Notes under the pieces: generated by a model
Seen by the model: the letters and a program-made list of their open reading frames with translations, nothing else
Databases searched by the model: none
What the model was told of the DNA's origin: nothing
Assembly: GCA_965248915.1 (NCBI GenBank)
Contig: OZ252216.1
Coordinates: 3,286,001-3,350,000, forward strand
Direction: 5' to 3'
Origin: CBDFLA01 sp965248915
GTDB lineage: Bacteria > Pseudomonadota > Alphaproteobacteria > M2410
DNA length: 64,000 nucleotides
In this document: positions 15,797-24,756 of the stretch, in pieces
Layout of the letters: every line of letters begins with the position of its first letter
How positions within the stretch are numbered: position 1 is the first letter of the stretch
Made by a program: the position numbers and the translations under genes

Positions 15797-16729
15797 TCAC
15801 AAAGCACTGTTGGTGCTTCGGAGCTTCTCAACTGCCTGTTTCACAAACACTTCGTGGCCCTTGCGGATGGTTTCCTTGCGCGAATCTTCCATGGCCCAGC
15901 GAGAGAGCTGCCCGGTCGGGCGGAGCGCCGCATTGAGATCCCACAAGGGCAGAGCCGAAACATCCATTCCAGGCCGAAGGTCCACGTAGCGGGCTGTAAA
16001 GGCCTCCATTGCCTCCGCGCCAAACATCCACATCACTTCCATCCGCGCGATGGCGAGATCTTCAATGGGGTCGCCAAGCATCACGTCTTCCCAATCAATG
16101 ATGGCAGTAATGGCGCCGTCTTTGAAGAGCACATTGCCGGGCCAATAATCTCCGTGCAGGAGAGTTAGTGCGTTGTTCTGAGGCAAAGGCCAGTTTGCGT
16201 TAAGAACCTCAAGGATCAACGGCTCTTGCAAGGTCTCGTCCGGCGGATGGTCGCGATCCGCAAGCCAGGCCTCATTGCGCTCCCGTTGTGCGGGAAGAAA
16301 GGAGAGGTCATGGGTTTTTGTTGTAATCGCGTTGATCGTCGTGAGGGCCTCGGCATGTTGGTGCAAACAACGCAGGGGATCTTGAGGTTCATAGAGGGTT
16401 TCACCTTCAATATACTCAAGCACCAAAACAGGAGCCGAAAACTCAGTACACGATGTATCAAGGTGTAGGGGTTTCGGTGCTGGTACATTTGTACGTTCGA
16501 GAAGTTTAAGAAGACGAAACTCAATGGCCGCATTGTCCGGCGTCCACTCGAGTTGATCTTCGCCATGTTGTCGCAGCACAGCGCGGGAAATCACGCCATT
16601 GGACGATCGGTAGTCGATCGCCGTGACCTCCGCCGAAATCCCTCCTTCGAGCACGCGCGCGCTCAAGACTTCGGCCCCAGGCGCGAAAGCAGTGAAGAGG
16701 TGACGGAATTTGTCATCAATGTCGATCAT
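15797..16729 (-). CDS. APH-fold phosphotransferase
   Basis: A 310-residue protein of the aminoglycoside phosphotransferase/choline kinase fold. It has the catalytic loop LLHGDYWPGNVLF (near 190-202), the metal-binding IIDWEDVMLGD about 15 residues later, and the N-lobe VLRQHG and LEYIEGETLY segments. Family members phosphorylate small hydroxylated compounds or acyl-CoA-related substrates. Nothing here points to drug resistance. It is transcribed in the same direction as, and just downstream of, the tRNA-Arg gene (about 30 bases). Confidence 0.8.
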   Translation of the reverse strand: MIDIDDKFRHLFTAFAPGAEVLSARVLEGGISAEVTAIDYRSSNGVISRAVLRQHGEDQLEWTPDNAAIEFRLLKLLERTNVPAPKPLHLDTSCTEFSAPVLVLEYIEGETLYEPQDPLRCLHQHAEALTTINAITTKTHDLSFLPAQRERNEAWLADRDHPPDETLQEPLILEVLNANWPLPQNNALTLLHGDYWPGNVLFKDGAITAIIDWEDVMLGDPIEDLAIARMEVMWMFGAEAMEAFTARYVDLRPGMDVSALPLWDLNAALRPTGQLSRWAMEDSRKETIRKGHEVFVKQAVEKLRSTNSAL

Positions 16730-16759
16730 GTTGACAGCTTATCGGGTAAAGATCGATGG

Positions 16760-16833
<74 letters not shown>

Positions 16834-17269
16834 CTTGGGTCTCATGAGGCAGGGTGAACCTGCAGCCTCGTCAAGGAGGCGCGCAACCTAACCGAATTGC
16901 CGCCCTACCGCAATCCCGCCGAAATCAGGAATCAGGGCCATATCGCGGCCATAATCGGGTTACCGATTTTGGATTGAAATCGACACCTATATATTGAAAT
17001 CATGTATATTAATCACCATATAGTTGTTATGGACAACTGATCCCGAAGTGAAAACCCGCTGAAAACGGGGCTTCTAGGGTGTCGCCACCTTTTTAGGGAG
17101 GCGCAACGCGCTCGCGCACTCACATGCCCGCCGGGGCTAATAGAAAGAACAAGCTGGTGTAGGCTCAAGCGTGATTCGTTTAGGCCGCTGACCGCTCGCC
17201 CGGAGACATGGACGCGCCTGAGGATTGGGTCCTCCATTTGGTTTGAACGCATGTAAAAGGAGAGAGCTT
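16834..17269. other. Long intergenic region
   Basis: This 436-base gap lies between the tRNA and the SPFH gene. It includes an AT-rich patch at about 16985-17035 and a short CCCG/CGGG stem near 17050-17070. No open frame has protein-like composition and no known RNA fold was recognised. It presumably carries the divergent promoters of the tRNA and the SPFH gene, but no convincing -35/-10 pair was found. Confidence 0.4.
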
Positions 17270-18196
17270 ATGGTTTGGATTGCACTCACGATTGCAGGTT
17301 TCGCGGTCTTGATGTTCGTCGGCGCTGCCTTTGGTGGCGGCAAGCAGGCAAGGCGACTTGGGGTGGTCGGATTGATTGGCGCGTTCTTAATGTTCCTCGG
17401 CTCCGCCGTCACGGTCATTCCCGCCGGTCATGTCGGCGTGCCCGTCGTGCTCGGAAGTGTCAGCGAGGCGTCGTTGGAACAGGGCCTCAATCCAAAAAAT
17501 CCATTCGCAAACATCGTGAAGTTTTCCGTTCGTGTACAGACCTATACCATGGCCTCTGCCGAAGGTGGGTCTTCGGATCCAATTACGGCTCTGTCGTCTG
17601 ATGGCATGCGCATGCCGCTGGATGTGACCGTTGCCTATCGTTTGGTAGGCTCGGATGCGCCGTGGGTGTATGAGAAGCTTGGCTACGACTATCAGCACAA
17701 AATCATCCGCACCGCTGCGCGAACCGCGGTACGTGAGGCGGTGTCAAAGTTCACCAGCCAAGAAGCTTACGCCACTAAGCGTGAAGAGATGGCATCCGTT
17801 ATGGAAGACCAACTGCGGGCCCGTTTGAGCGATCTCTTGATGCAACAAGGCTTTGAAGGTCAGGCGATCATGATCGAGCAAGTCATGCTCAGAAATGTTG
17901 ACTTACCGGCTCGCGTGAAAGACGCCATCGAAGAGAAATTGTCCGCGGAGCAGGAATCGCTCAAGATGGCCTTTATTCTTGATCGTGAGCGCCAAGAAGC
18001 GGAACGCAAGCGCATTGAAGCCGCGGGCATCCGAGATTTTCAGGCCATCGTGCGTGAGGGCATTGATGACAAGCTCTTACGTTGGAAAGGGATTGAAGCA
18101 ACCAAAGACCTGGCTGAATCCCCAAATGCCAAGATCGTCATTGTGGGTGGCAAAGACGGATTACCGTTGATCCTCAACACCGAAAGCAAACCGTAG
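17270..18196 (+). CDS. SPFH/band-7 (prohibitin-type) membrane protein
   Basis: A 308-residue protein with AAGGAGAG just before the ATG at 17270. Two hydrophobic segments (about 3-22 and 33-55) precede an SPFH domain that begins VIPAGHVGVPVVLG and continues through VRVQTYTMAS and DVTVAYRL. A helical, charged C-terminal stretch (ILDRERQEAERKRIEAAGI) follows, as in prohibitins that assemble into membrane rings around proteases. No HflK/HflC or FtsH partner is adjacent. A strong terminator follows at 18217, so it is probably monocistronic. Confidence 0.88.
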   Translation: MVWIALTIAGFAVLMFVGAAFGGGKQARRLGVVGLIGAFLMFLGSAVTVIPAGHVGVPVVLGSVSEASLEQGLNPKNPFANIVKFSVRVQTYTMASAEGGSSDPITALSSDGMRMPLDVTVAYRLVGSDAPWVYEKLGYDYQHKIIRTAARTAVREAVSKFTSQEAYATKREEMASVMEDQLRARLSDLLMQQGFEGQAIMIEQVMLRNVDLPARVKDAIEEKLSAEQESLKMAFILDRERQEAERKRIEAAGIRDFQAIVREGIDDKLLRWKGIEATKDLAESPNAKIVIVGGKDGLPLILNTESKP

Positions 18197-18216
18197 TTTC
18201 ATAAGAGTGAACACTG

Positions 18217-18249
18217 GGTCGGCTTGGGAAACCAGGCCGGCCTTTTTTT
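18217..18249 (+). terminator. Rho-independent terminator of the SPFH gene
   Basis: GGTCGGCTTGG (18217-18227) pairs with CCAGGCCGGCC (18232-18242) over 11 positions, with two G-U pairs and a GAAA tetraloop, followed immediately by seven T (18243-18249). It is the clearest intrinsic terminator in the window and lies 20 bases after the stop. Confidence 0.9.
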
Positions 18250-18351
18250 GCGCGATGCTCATAAGGCTTTTCTTGCAATTCTGGGATGGCCCTTCGATAC
18301 TCCGCATCGATCACGATTCGAACAGCGCCGCCGTTGCGCGAGGGAGTACAC

Positions 18352-18954
18352 ATGACAAAGACTTTAGGAATTTGGAACAAATGCTTATGCCTCTTAGGGC
18401 TGGTTGCCGTGCTCGGGCTAACAGCCTGTGGTGACAAAGCGCCTGAAAGTGAAGAGGTTGAAGAAATGGCTGAAGTCGTCGAGGAAGAGGCACCGTCGAG
18501 CGATGTCGCAACGGAAACGGAAGACACTGTCGAAGAGGGATCAGAGATGCTCACTGACGAAGACTACCATGCCAGGCAACAAGCCTATTTGGAGGAGAAT
18601 GCGACCAAAGAAGGCGTGATGGTGACCAACAGCGGCCTGCAATACCGAGTTCTCAACTCCGCAGGGAGTGACGTGCATCCAAAGCCCGAAGACAAAGTGG
18701 TGGTTCACTACAAAGGTCAGTTTATCGACGGCGTTGAATTTGATTCGACGTCAAAAGGCCAACCGATGGATTTTCCCTTGAACGGTGTCATCTCCGGTTG
18801 GACCGAAGGACTTCAATTGATGGGGGTTGGCGATAAGTTTGAGTTTACGATCCCGTCGGAGTTGGGTTACGGCGAAAAGGGGTATCCGGGCGCCATTCCT
18901 GGCGGTGCTACTTTAGTTTTTGAAGTCGAATTGTTGGACATCCTCTCCCTCTAG
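18352..18954 (+). CDS. FKBP-type peptidyl-prolyl isomerase lipoprotein
   Basis: A 200-residue protein starting after GAGGGAG at 18352. The signal peptide ends in a lipobox (GLTAC, Cys near residue 26). A strongly acidic linker of about 40 residues leads to a spacer with GLQYRVL and the FKBP fold: VVVHYKGQFIDGVEFDST, VISGWTEGLQLM, and the closing strand LVFEVELLDI. It is a periplasmic, membrane-tethered isomerase or chaperone related to Mip/FkpA. The short N-terminal region lacks the long dimerisation helices of Mip. The SPFH terminator isolates it from the upstream gene. Confidence 0.9.
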   Translation: MTKTLGIWNKCLCLLGLVAVLGLTACGDKAPESEEVEEMAEVVEEEAPSSDVATETEDTVEEGSEMLTDEDYHARQQAYLEENATKEGVMVTNSGLQYRVLNSAGSDVHPKPEDKVVVHYKGQFIDGVEFDSTSKGQPMDFPLNGVISGWTEGLQLMGVGDKFEFTIPSELGYGEKGYPGAIPGGATLVFEVELLDILSL

Positions 18955-19036
18955 AGAGTTTGATCAGCTCCTCTTGCCAATGCCGTTCAAGTTTGAAACC
19001 ATGTATTCAAACAAAGAACAATGGGGAGGACCGGTC

Positions 19037-19891
19037 ATGGCGTTGGCTACCGCGCAGGAGCCCGCTGGACTGACAATCGAACACTTAACACCGAAGATCG
19101 GATCCGTCATTCACGGGCTCGATCTTCGCGAGGCTTTGGCGCCGGTAGCGCGCGAGGCGGTGCATCAAGCACTGCTTGAGCGCAAAGTCGTGTTCTTTCG
19201 CGATCAGGACATCACTACCGAGCAGCACTTGAGTTTTGCTAGACAATTTGGCGAACTGGAAGTCCACCCCTTTGCACCGCACAAACCAGAGTTTCCGGAA
19301 GTGCTTGCCATCACCCATGACCGCGAAAATCCTGGACGCGAAAATGGGTGGCATTCCGATGTCACTTGGCGAAAAGAACCTTCGCTCGGTTCAATCCTGA
19401 GACTGACTGAGGTTCCTCCTATTGGTGGTGACACGCTTTTTGCCGACATGGAAGCAGCCTACGACGACTTGCCCGACGATATCAAAGCGAGGGTCGAGGG
19501 AAAAGTTGCCGTTCATGATTTTGTTTTCTTCCGTAAGCGGATGATAAAGCGTGGTGCGAGCGCTGTCGAGATCGAAGAGATGAACCAAAAATACCCGAAG
19601 GTCGAACACCCTGTCATCAGAACCCACCCTGAGACGGGCCGAAAGAGTATCTACGTCAACATTGGCTTCACCCAGCACATTGTGGGCATGGACAAGCAAG
19701 AAAGCGACGAGCTCTTGAGTTTTCTCTATGCTCGCGCCAGCATCCCTGAGTATCAGTGTCGGTTCAAATGGACTAAGAACGCCATGGCATTTTGGGACAA
19801 TCGCTCTTGCCAACACTACGCGGCTTCCGATTATTGGCCTGAGCGCCGGGTCGCTGAGCGTGTGACGATCATTGGCGACCGTCCACGATGA
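19037..19891 (+). CDS. TauD/TfdA-family Fe(II)/2-oxoglutarate dioxygenase
   Basis: A 284-residue protein; GGGGAGGA six bases before ATG 19037 fixes the start. The iron triad is H106-x-D108 (GWHSDVTW) and H260 (NRSCQHYA), and the 2-oxoglutarate-binding Arg lies in ERRVAERV (near 270). The N-terminal GLDLREAL and VVFFRDQ segments are typical of TauD. The family hydroxylates sulfonates, phenoxy acids or similar small compounds with release of succinate. No taurine transporter genes are adjacent, so the substrate is open. It lies directly behind the FKBP gene. Confidence 0.88.
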   Translation: MALATAQEPAGLTIEHLTPKIGSVIHGLDLREALAPVAREAVHQALLERKVVFFRDQDITTEQHLSFARQFGELEVHPFAPHKPEFPEVLAITHDRENPGRENGWHSDVTWRKEPSLGSILRLTEVPPIGGDTLFADMEAAYDDLPDDIKARVEGKVAVHDFVFFRKRMIKRGASAVEIEEMNQKYPKVEHPVIRTHPETGRKSIYVNIGFTQHIVGMDKQESDELLSFLYARASIPEYQCRFKWTKNAMAFWDNRSCQHYAASDYWPERRVAERVTIIGDRPR

Positions 19892-20033
19892 ACCAAAAAG
19901 TGGCCAAAAGCTTGTGGTTTCGGAGATAGCCATTCGGTAACCATACCCATGGTAATTTGGTCGTCAGTCCAACAGGTGTGGTGTATTTTGCATTCCCAAA
20001 TGTGGGCGAAAAAGTAAATGGGCGGGAAGTGTG

Positions 20034-20438
20034 ATGTCCTTTGAAGGATCATCCATAGAAATCAAGCCGGGGTCCAATCGCAATTTTGGCGTTGTGTTCG
20101 CCATTGTGTTTGCGCTCATCGGCGTTTACCCAGCGCTGTTTGGTGGTGGTTTTCGCTGGTGGTCGCTCGCTGTGGCTCTGGTCTTTGTCATTGTCACGAT
20201 TGTCCGTCCGTCACTGCTCGCCAAACCCAATTATTGGTGGTTTCGCTTTGGCATGTTGTTGGGCGCTGTCGTGGCCCCAATTGTCATGGGGCTCGTCTAC
20301 ATCACAACCGTGGTGCCAACCGGACTCATCATGCGGATGTTGGGAAAAGATCTTTTGCATGTGAAGCCACATGAGCAGGATGAAAGTTACTGGGTGAAAC
20401 GCGATCAACCGCCGCAGCCTATGAAGAACCAGTTTTAA
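20034..20438 (+). CDS. SxtJ-family membrane protein
   Basis: A 134-residue protein with three to four hydrophobic segments between about 18 and 100 and a hydrophilic tail (HVKPHEQDESYWVKRD) typical of the SxtJ family. SxtJ was named from saxitoxin clusters, where it sits beside the carbamoyltransferase SxtI. The same pairing occurs here, with DUF5989 between. The function is unknown; a membrane partner of the carbamoyltransferase is the usual guess. GGGAAG precedes the ATG. It opens a five-gene operon. Confidence 0.8.
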   Translation: MSFEGSSIEIKPGSNRNFGVVFAIVFALIGVYPALFGGGFRWWSLAVALVFVIVTIVRPSLLAKPNYWWFRFGMLLGAVVAPIVMGLVYITTVVPTGLIMRMLGKDLLHVKPHEQDESYWVKRDQPPQPMKNQF

Positions 20439-20453
20439 CGGGGGATTTAACTG

Positions 20454-20606
20454 ATGTTGTCGTTCATCGCAGAGCTTTGGTCGTTTATGAAGATTCGCAA
20501 GAAATTCTGGCTGATGCCTGTTCTCGTTGTCCTTGGCGTATTCGGAACTTTGATTGTTCTCAGCCAAGGATCAGCGGTCGCGCCATTCATCTATTCGCTC
20601 TTCTAG
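20454..20606 (+). CDS. DUF5989 small membrane protein
   Basis: This 50-residue frame begins MLSFIAELWSFMKIRKKFWL and ends IYSLF. A short amphipathic N-terminus and one transmembrane helix (about 20-44) match DUF5989, a family seen next to SxtJ and carbamoyltransferases. GGGGG lies about 8 bases before the ATG. Gaps are 15 bases upstream and 3 bases downstream, so it is firmly inside the operon. The role is unknown. Its small size makes it easy to miss in automatic annotation. Confidence 0.8.
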   Translation: MLSFIAELWSFMKIRKKFWLMPVLVVLGVFGTLIVLSQGSAVAPFIYSLF

Positions 20607-20609
20607 AAT

Positions 20610-22442
20610 ATGAATATACTCGGCATATCCGCCTTCTACCACGACAGTGCAGCCGCCCTCCTTGTGGACGGTCGCATTGTTGCGGCGGCTCAAGAGGAGC
20701 GCTTCACCCGCAAGAAGCATGACCCAGGTTTCCCAGATCGTGCCATTGAATATGTCCTGTCTGAGGGCGGCATCACGATGGCCGAAGTGGACTTTGTGTC
20801 CTTCTATGACAAACCATTCTTGAAGTTTGAACGCTTGTTGGAGACCTACATCGCAACGGCGCCGAAGGGATTCAAGTCGTTCCGCATGGCTATGCCCATT
20901 TGGTTGCGCGAAAAACTCTTCCTCAAAGACTTTCTCCTTAAACAAGTGAAGCGATACCACAAAGAGTTCAAACCCGATCAACTGATGTTCTCAGAACATC
21001 ACTTCAGTCATGCCGCGAGCGCTTTTTATCCCTCTCCTTTTGAAGAGGCGGTGGTGCTCACGATTGACGGTGTCGGCGAATGGGCAACAACAACAGTCGC
21101 GGTGGGTAAAAGAGACAAGCTTGAGATTATTCGCGAACTCCATTTCCCCCATTCTCTCGGCCTCCTCTATTCGGCTTTCACATATTATACGGGGTTCCGG
21201 GTCAACAGCGGTGAATACAAGGTGATGGGTCTCGCCCCTTATGGTGAGCCAAAGTACAAAGACCTGATATTGAATGAGTTGATCGACCTCAAAGAGGACG
21301 GATCATTTTGGCTCAATCAGAAGTACTTCAATTACACGTCTGGCCTGACCATGACCAACCAGGCTTTTTCAGACCTGTTTGGTGAGCCGGTCAGGCAACC
21401 GGATACCGATCAGCTCACTCAATTCCACATGGACATAGCCGCGTCCGTTCAAGCAGTGACCGAAGAGGCGGTTCTCAAGTTGACGAGAAGTCTTGCGGCC
21501 GAGTTCGATATTCCAAACCTCTGTCTCGCCGGTGGGGTGGCGCTAAATTGTGTGGCCAATGGTAAAGTCTTGCGAGATGGAGCCTTTAAGAATATTTGGA
21601 TCCAGCCCGCGGCTGGAGATGCAGGAGGCGCACTCGGGACTGCGCAGGCACTTTGGCATCACGAGTTAGGCAATCCGCGCGACGTTCAAAAATCAGACGC
21701 GATGCAGGGCGCCTATTTAGGCCCTTTGTTTACGAACGAACAGATCAAACAAGAACTCACAGAGGCGGGTGCTGTCTTCACGCAACTGTCGGAGGCGGAA
21801 CTTATCGAGCGAACGGCTGAAGCACTGTCTCAGAGCAAAGCTGTTGGTTGGTTTCAAGGACGCATGGAATTTGGCCCGCGGGCCCTTGGCGGACGCTCTA
21901 TCCTAGGTGATCCAAGGTCTCAAGCGACCCAGAAAACACTCAATCTTAAAGTGAAGTATCGTGAGAGCTTTAGACCCTTTGCGCCATCGGTTCTGCGTGA
22001 TGAGGTTTCAAACTGGTTTGAGATGGACAGCGACAGCCCCTACATGCTCCTCGTGGCGGGCGTGGATGAGAAGATTCGTAGAGAAATGACGGACGGTGAA
22101 AAATCTCTTTTTGGTATCGAAAAATTGAACACGAAACGTTCTGACATTCCTGCCGTCACCCATGTCGACTACTCCGCAAGAGTTCAAACTGTGCATGAAG
22201 AAACAAACCCGAAGTACCATGCCCTCATTTCCAAATTCAAAGACCTGACGGGCTGCCCGGTGGTGGTGAACACGTCTTTCAATGTTAGAGGCGAGCCCAT
22301 TGTTTGTTCACCAACGGATGCATTTAGGTGCTTTATGGGGACAGAGCTTGACGTCTTGTCCATTGGCGACTTCTTTTTGGTAAAGGAAGATCAACCAAAA
22401 GAGCTTCTGGAGAATTACGAAGGTCGATATGAATTGGACTAA
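20610..22442 (+). CDS. NodU/TobZ-family O-carbamoyltransferase
   Basis: A 610-residue enzyme. The N-terminal Kae1-like domain begins MNILGISAFYHDSAAALL and contains HHFSHAASAFY and VLTIDGVGEW. The C-terminal YrdC-like domain has RMEFGPRALGGRSILGDPR (from about 418) and NTSFNVRGEPIVCSP. By analogy with TobZ it forms carbamoyl-adenylate from carbamoyl phosphate and ATP and transfers the carbamoyl group to a hydroxyl of a sugar or metabolite. It follows SxtJ and DUF5989 and overlaps the first SGNH gene by 14 bases, indicating translational coupling with membrane-anchored hydrolases. Confidence 0.93.
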   Translation: MNILGISAFYHDSAAALLVDGRIVAAAQEERFTRKKHDPGFPDRAIEYVLSEGGITMAEVDFVSFYDKPFLKFERLLETYIATAPKGFKSFRMAMPIWLREKLFLKDFLLKQVKRYHKEFKPDQLMFSEHHFSHAASAFYPSPFEEAVVLTIDGVGEWATTTVAVGKRDKLEIIRELHFPHSLGLLYSAFTYYTGFRVNSGEYKVMGLAPYGEPKYKDLILNELIDLKEDGSFWLNQKYFNYTSGLTMTNQAFSDLFGEPVRQPDTDQLTQFHMDIAASVQAVTEEAVLKLTRSLAAEFDIPNLCLAGGVALNCVANGKVLRDGAFKNIWIQPAAGDAGGALGTAQALWHHELGNPRDVQKSDAMQGAYLGPLFTNEQIKQELTEAGAVFTQLSEAELIERTAEALSQSKAVGWFQGRMEFGPRALGGRSILGDPRSQATQKTLNLKVKYRESFRPFAPSVLRDEVSNWFEMDSDSPYMLLVAGVDEKIRREMTDGEKSLFGIEKLNTKRSDIPAVTHVDYSARVQTVHEETNPKYHALISKFKDLTGCPVVVNTSFNVRGEPIVCSPTDAFRCFMGTELDVLSIGDFFLVKEDQPKELLENYEGRYELD

Positions 22443-23559
22443 ATGGGGTCATCTCATTGGAATCAATTGCCTCATCGGGATTGCATTGGTCCTGACCATT
22501 GAACTCGTCTTCGGCTTGTTCTTCCCCTATGCCAAAGGTCGCGTCATTCTCTGCAATTATGTTCTCTGCAGTCGAAACCTAGTTTATGAAACGACATTTG
22601 CTGGAACAATAGAATATAAAAGGGATGAATTTGGCTTCCGGGGCAGAATGAAGCCAGTTTCAGACATCGACTTCCTCGTGATAGGGGGAAGTACCACCGA
22701 TCAGCGTTATGTTTCAGACGCCAGCACTTGGGGAAATGTCCTGGAAAATCGTCTTAATGAACCCAACTATAACTTAGATATTGTCAATGCGGGTGTCGAT
22801 GGGCAAAGCACATTTGGACACTTGTGGAATTTTGACAATTGGTTGCCACTTGTTCCTGATCTTAATGTTGACTACTTGGTTTTTTACATCGGCATTAATG
22901 AGACGCTGCCGCGCGTGAACAATGATGTCTTTGACAACAAGTTTGTGAGCAGTGAGAACGGACTGAAGGATTGGCTTAAGCTTCGCATCAAGAAGAGCAT
23001 TTCCTATTGGGGATACACAATGGTCAAATTCTCTTTCCTGACCAGCAAAGCCCGCGTTGGTCATTCAAGCGATCGGTTGAACCATTTTAGCGAGTCACAA
23101 GAAGTCGCGCTGGACGTTGACACCTATCGAAAGGCATATATTGAGACACAGTTGCGTGAGAGATTGCGCTTGCTCGTCGACGAGGCTTTGAAGGCCGACA
23201 TGACGCCCATATTCATCATGCAAAAATCGGCCCGTTGGGTTTCGAGAGGCGAAACGCCGGTTGGATTCTATGGGCATGAGTCTGCCGAGATCGAGATGAT
23301 TTCCTACAAAGACACCGCCTTTTCGTTTACCAACGCAGACTTCTACCACATGGAGCGTCTCGTATCTGAAGAGGTCATGAGGGCTTGTGACGAATATGAT
23401 CTTGCTTGTTTCAATGGCTTCGAAGAATTCCAATTCGATCGAACGAACACATATGACCTCGTTCACACTAACGCGACCGGATCGCGCGAGATTGCCACCA
23501 AGCTGGCGCCCTTTCTTGAGAAGTTGATCGCGTGTCGGCAACAAGGAGCAGGGTGTTGA
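22429..23559 (+). CDS. Membrane-anchored SGNH/GDSL-like hydrolase
   Basis: A 376-residue protein with one N-terminal transmembrane helix (about 8-32), placing the rest in the periplasm. The SGNH blocks are present: S88 in FLVIGGSTTDQ, the Gly block in VNAGVDGQST, the Asn block in FYIGINETLP, and D343-x-x-H346 in YDLVHTNATG. The family removes or transfers ester-linked acyl groups on glycans or lipids. Its start lies within the last 14 bases of the carbamoyltransferase gene. Confidence 0.82.
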   Translation: MNWTKWGHLIGINCLIGIALVLTIELVFGLFFPYAKGRVILCNYVLCSRNLVYETTFAGTIEYKRDEFGFRGRMKPVSDIDFLVIGGSTTDQRYVSDASTWGNVLENRLNEPNYNLDIVNAGVDGQSTFGHLWNFDNWLPLVPDLNVDYLVFYIGINETLPRVNNDVFDNKFVSSENGLKDWLKLRIKKSISYWGYTMVKFSFLTSKARVGHSSDRLNHFSESQEVALDVDTYRKAYIETQLRERLRLLVDEALKADMTPIFIMQKSARWVSRGETPVGFYGHESAEIEMISYKDTAFSFTNADFYHMERLVSEEVMRACDEYDLACFNGFEEFQFDRTNTYDLVHTNATGSREIATKLAPFLEKLIACRQQGAGC

Positions 23560-24755
23560 CTTCTAAGAGTGAAAAACTGAGACCATGGGTGCGAATATTG
23601 GGCGTCAATGCGGCCGTGCTTGTTGGCCTCTATCTGTTTGTCGAGCTGATTTTCTCTGTAACGACTTATCTCAGGCCGTCTGGGTCCATCTTCGTCTCTG
23701 AAGACACAGGACAGACCGTGCATTTCGATCCAGTAATGGGCCATCGACTCACCCAAATCCCGTCGAGAACCGCGCGGATCACTCGAGGGAAAATAGAATA
23801 CGTCGGGACCCTTGTGGGGAATGCCCAAGGCTATCCGGATCGGGACGACTTCACTTTGGAGAGGAAAACTCAAGACCAACGACGCTTCATTGTGTTGGGC
23901 GATTCATTTTCGGCCGGTCAGTTCCTTTCATACACATGGTCAGGCCGTGCGGAGGATCTATTTGAGCGGAATGGGGAGAGTGTCGAATTGCTCAATATGT
24001 CAGGTGACGGTTGGGGTATTGGTAATTGGGTAAGTATTGTCCGTGGGCAATTAAGCAAGACGTCCTATGAAATTGACGGTCTCATTTTTGTGGTTTGGCA
24101 GGACAATCTCGTACGTCGATTCCAGTTCCTGGATACGCGGGATCAGGCCAAGAAGGCTTTCGTCAGGGCACCTTCCTGGGATCCGGCAACGCATCCCAAA
24201 TCTTTGCAAGAAGCGAAAGAGAGAATGGAAGGGCGAGGGAGGTCAAACGCTTACCTTGTTCCAAGCGAGACGTTTAATGACATTATGCGCGGGCACGAAT
24301 TGCAGCCGAACAGGTGGAAACTAGCGCTAATGAGCGGGTTTAAGGAGAATGTATATTGGCCCATACTCAAGTCTTTTTCCGGAACGGCCGATCCAGGTAA
24401 CGGTGGAAAGATGAGTGAGCTCACGGAAGGCCGTAAACCTCTTTATGATGAAATTAGAGACTACGCTCGTGAAAGGAATCTTCCCATTCTTGTGGTGTAC
24501 GTTTGGAGTCGTGAAGCTTTGTTTGACGGCAAAGACGAGTGGGACAAAAAGTTTGTTGAGATGACCAGGGAGTTTTCCGAACACATTGGCGCGACATTCG
24601 TTGACAGCCGAGTTGTGTATGAGGGGATTCCACGTGACCAGCTCGAACAACTGTGGTTTCCATACGACGGTCACTGGAACCAAGGGGCTTCCGATCTATT
24701 TGCGGACTTCATGTTGGATCATATCGACGGTTTGGCTGAGAACCCAAATGAGTAG
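23553..24755 (+). CDS. Second membrane-anchored SGNH-like hydrolase
   Basis: About 400 residues. A transmembrane helix (about 16-37) is followed by an SGNH-like domain with nucleophile block FIVLGDSFSAG (Ser near 118), a Gly-rich NMSGDGWGIGNW block and a C-terminal YDGHWNQGASD holding the Asp-His pair. AAGGAG precedes overlapping candidate starts GTG 23553 and TTG 23556; the latter would give a four-base TTGA overlap with the upstream stop. It is only distantly similar to its neighbour. This AlgJ/AlgX-like arrangement suggests glycan O-acyl modification. It is the last gene of the operon, converging on the Rieske gene with one base between. Confidence 0.78.
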   Translation: MLTSKSEKLRPWVRILGVNAAVLVGLYLFVELIFSVTTYLRPSGSIFVSEDTGQTVHFDPVMGHRLTQIPSRTARITRGKIEYVGTLVGNAQGYPDRDDFTLERKTQDQRRFIVLGDSFSAGQFLSYTWSGRAEDLFERNGESVELLNMSGDGWGIGNWVSIVRGQLSKTSYEIDGLIFVVWQDNLVRRFQFLDTRDQAKKAFVRAPSWDPATHPKSLQEAKERMEGRGRSNAYLVPSETFNDIMRGHELQPNRWKLALMSGFKENVYWPILKSFSGTADPGNGGKMSELTEGRKPLYDEIRDYARERNLPILVVYVWSREALFDGKDEWDKKFVEMTREFSEHIGATFVDSRVVYEGIPRDQLEQLWFPYDGHWNQGASDLFADFMLDHIDGLAENPNE

Positions 24756-24756
24756 A

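Noticed and set aside
15797..16729. Aminoglycoside resistance gene.
   Set aside because: Only the generic APH catalytic motifs are present; the sequence looks like a metabolic kinase and the context has no resistance features.
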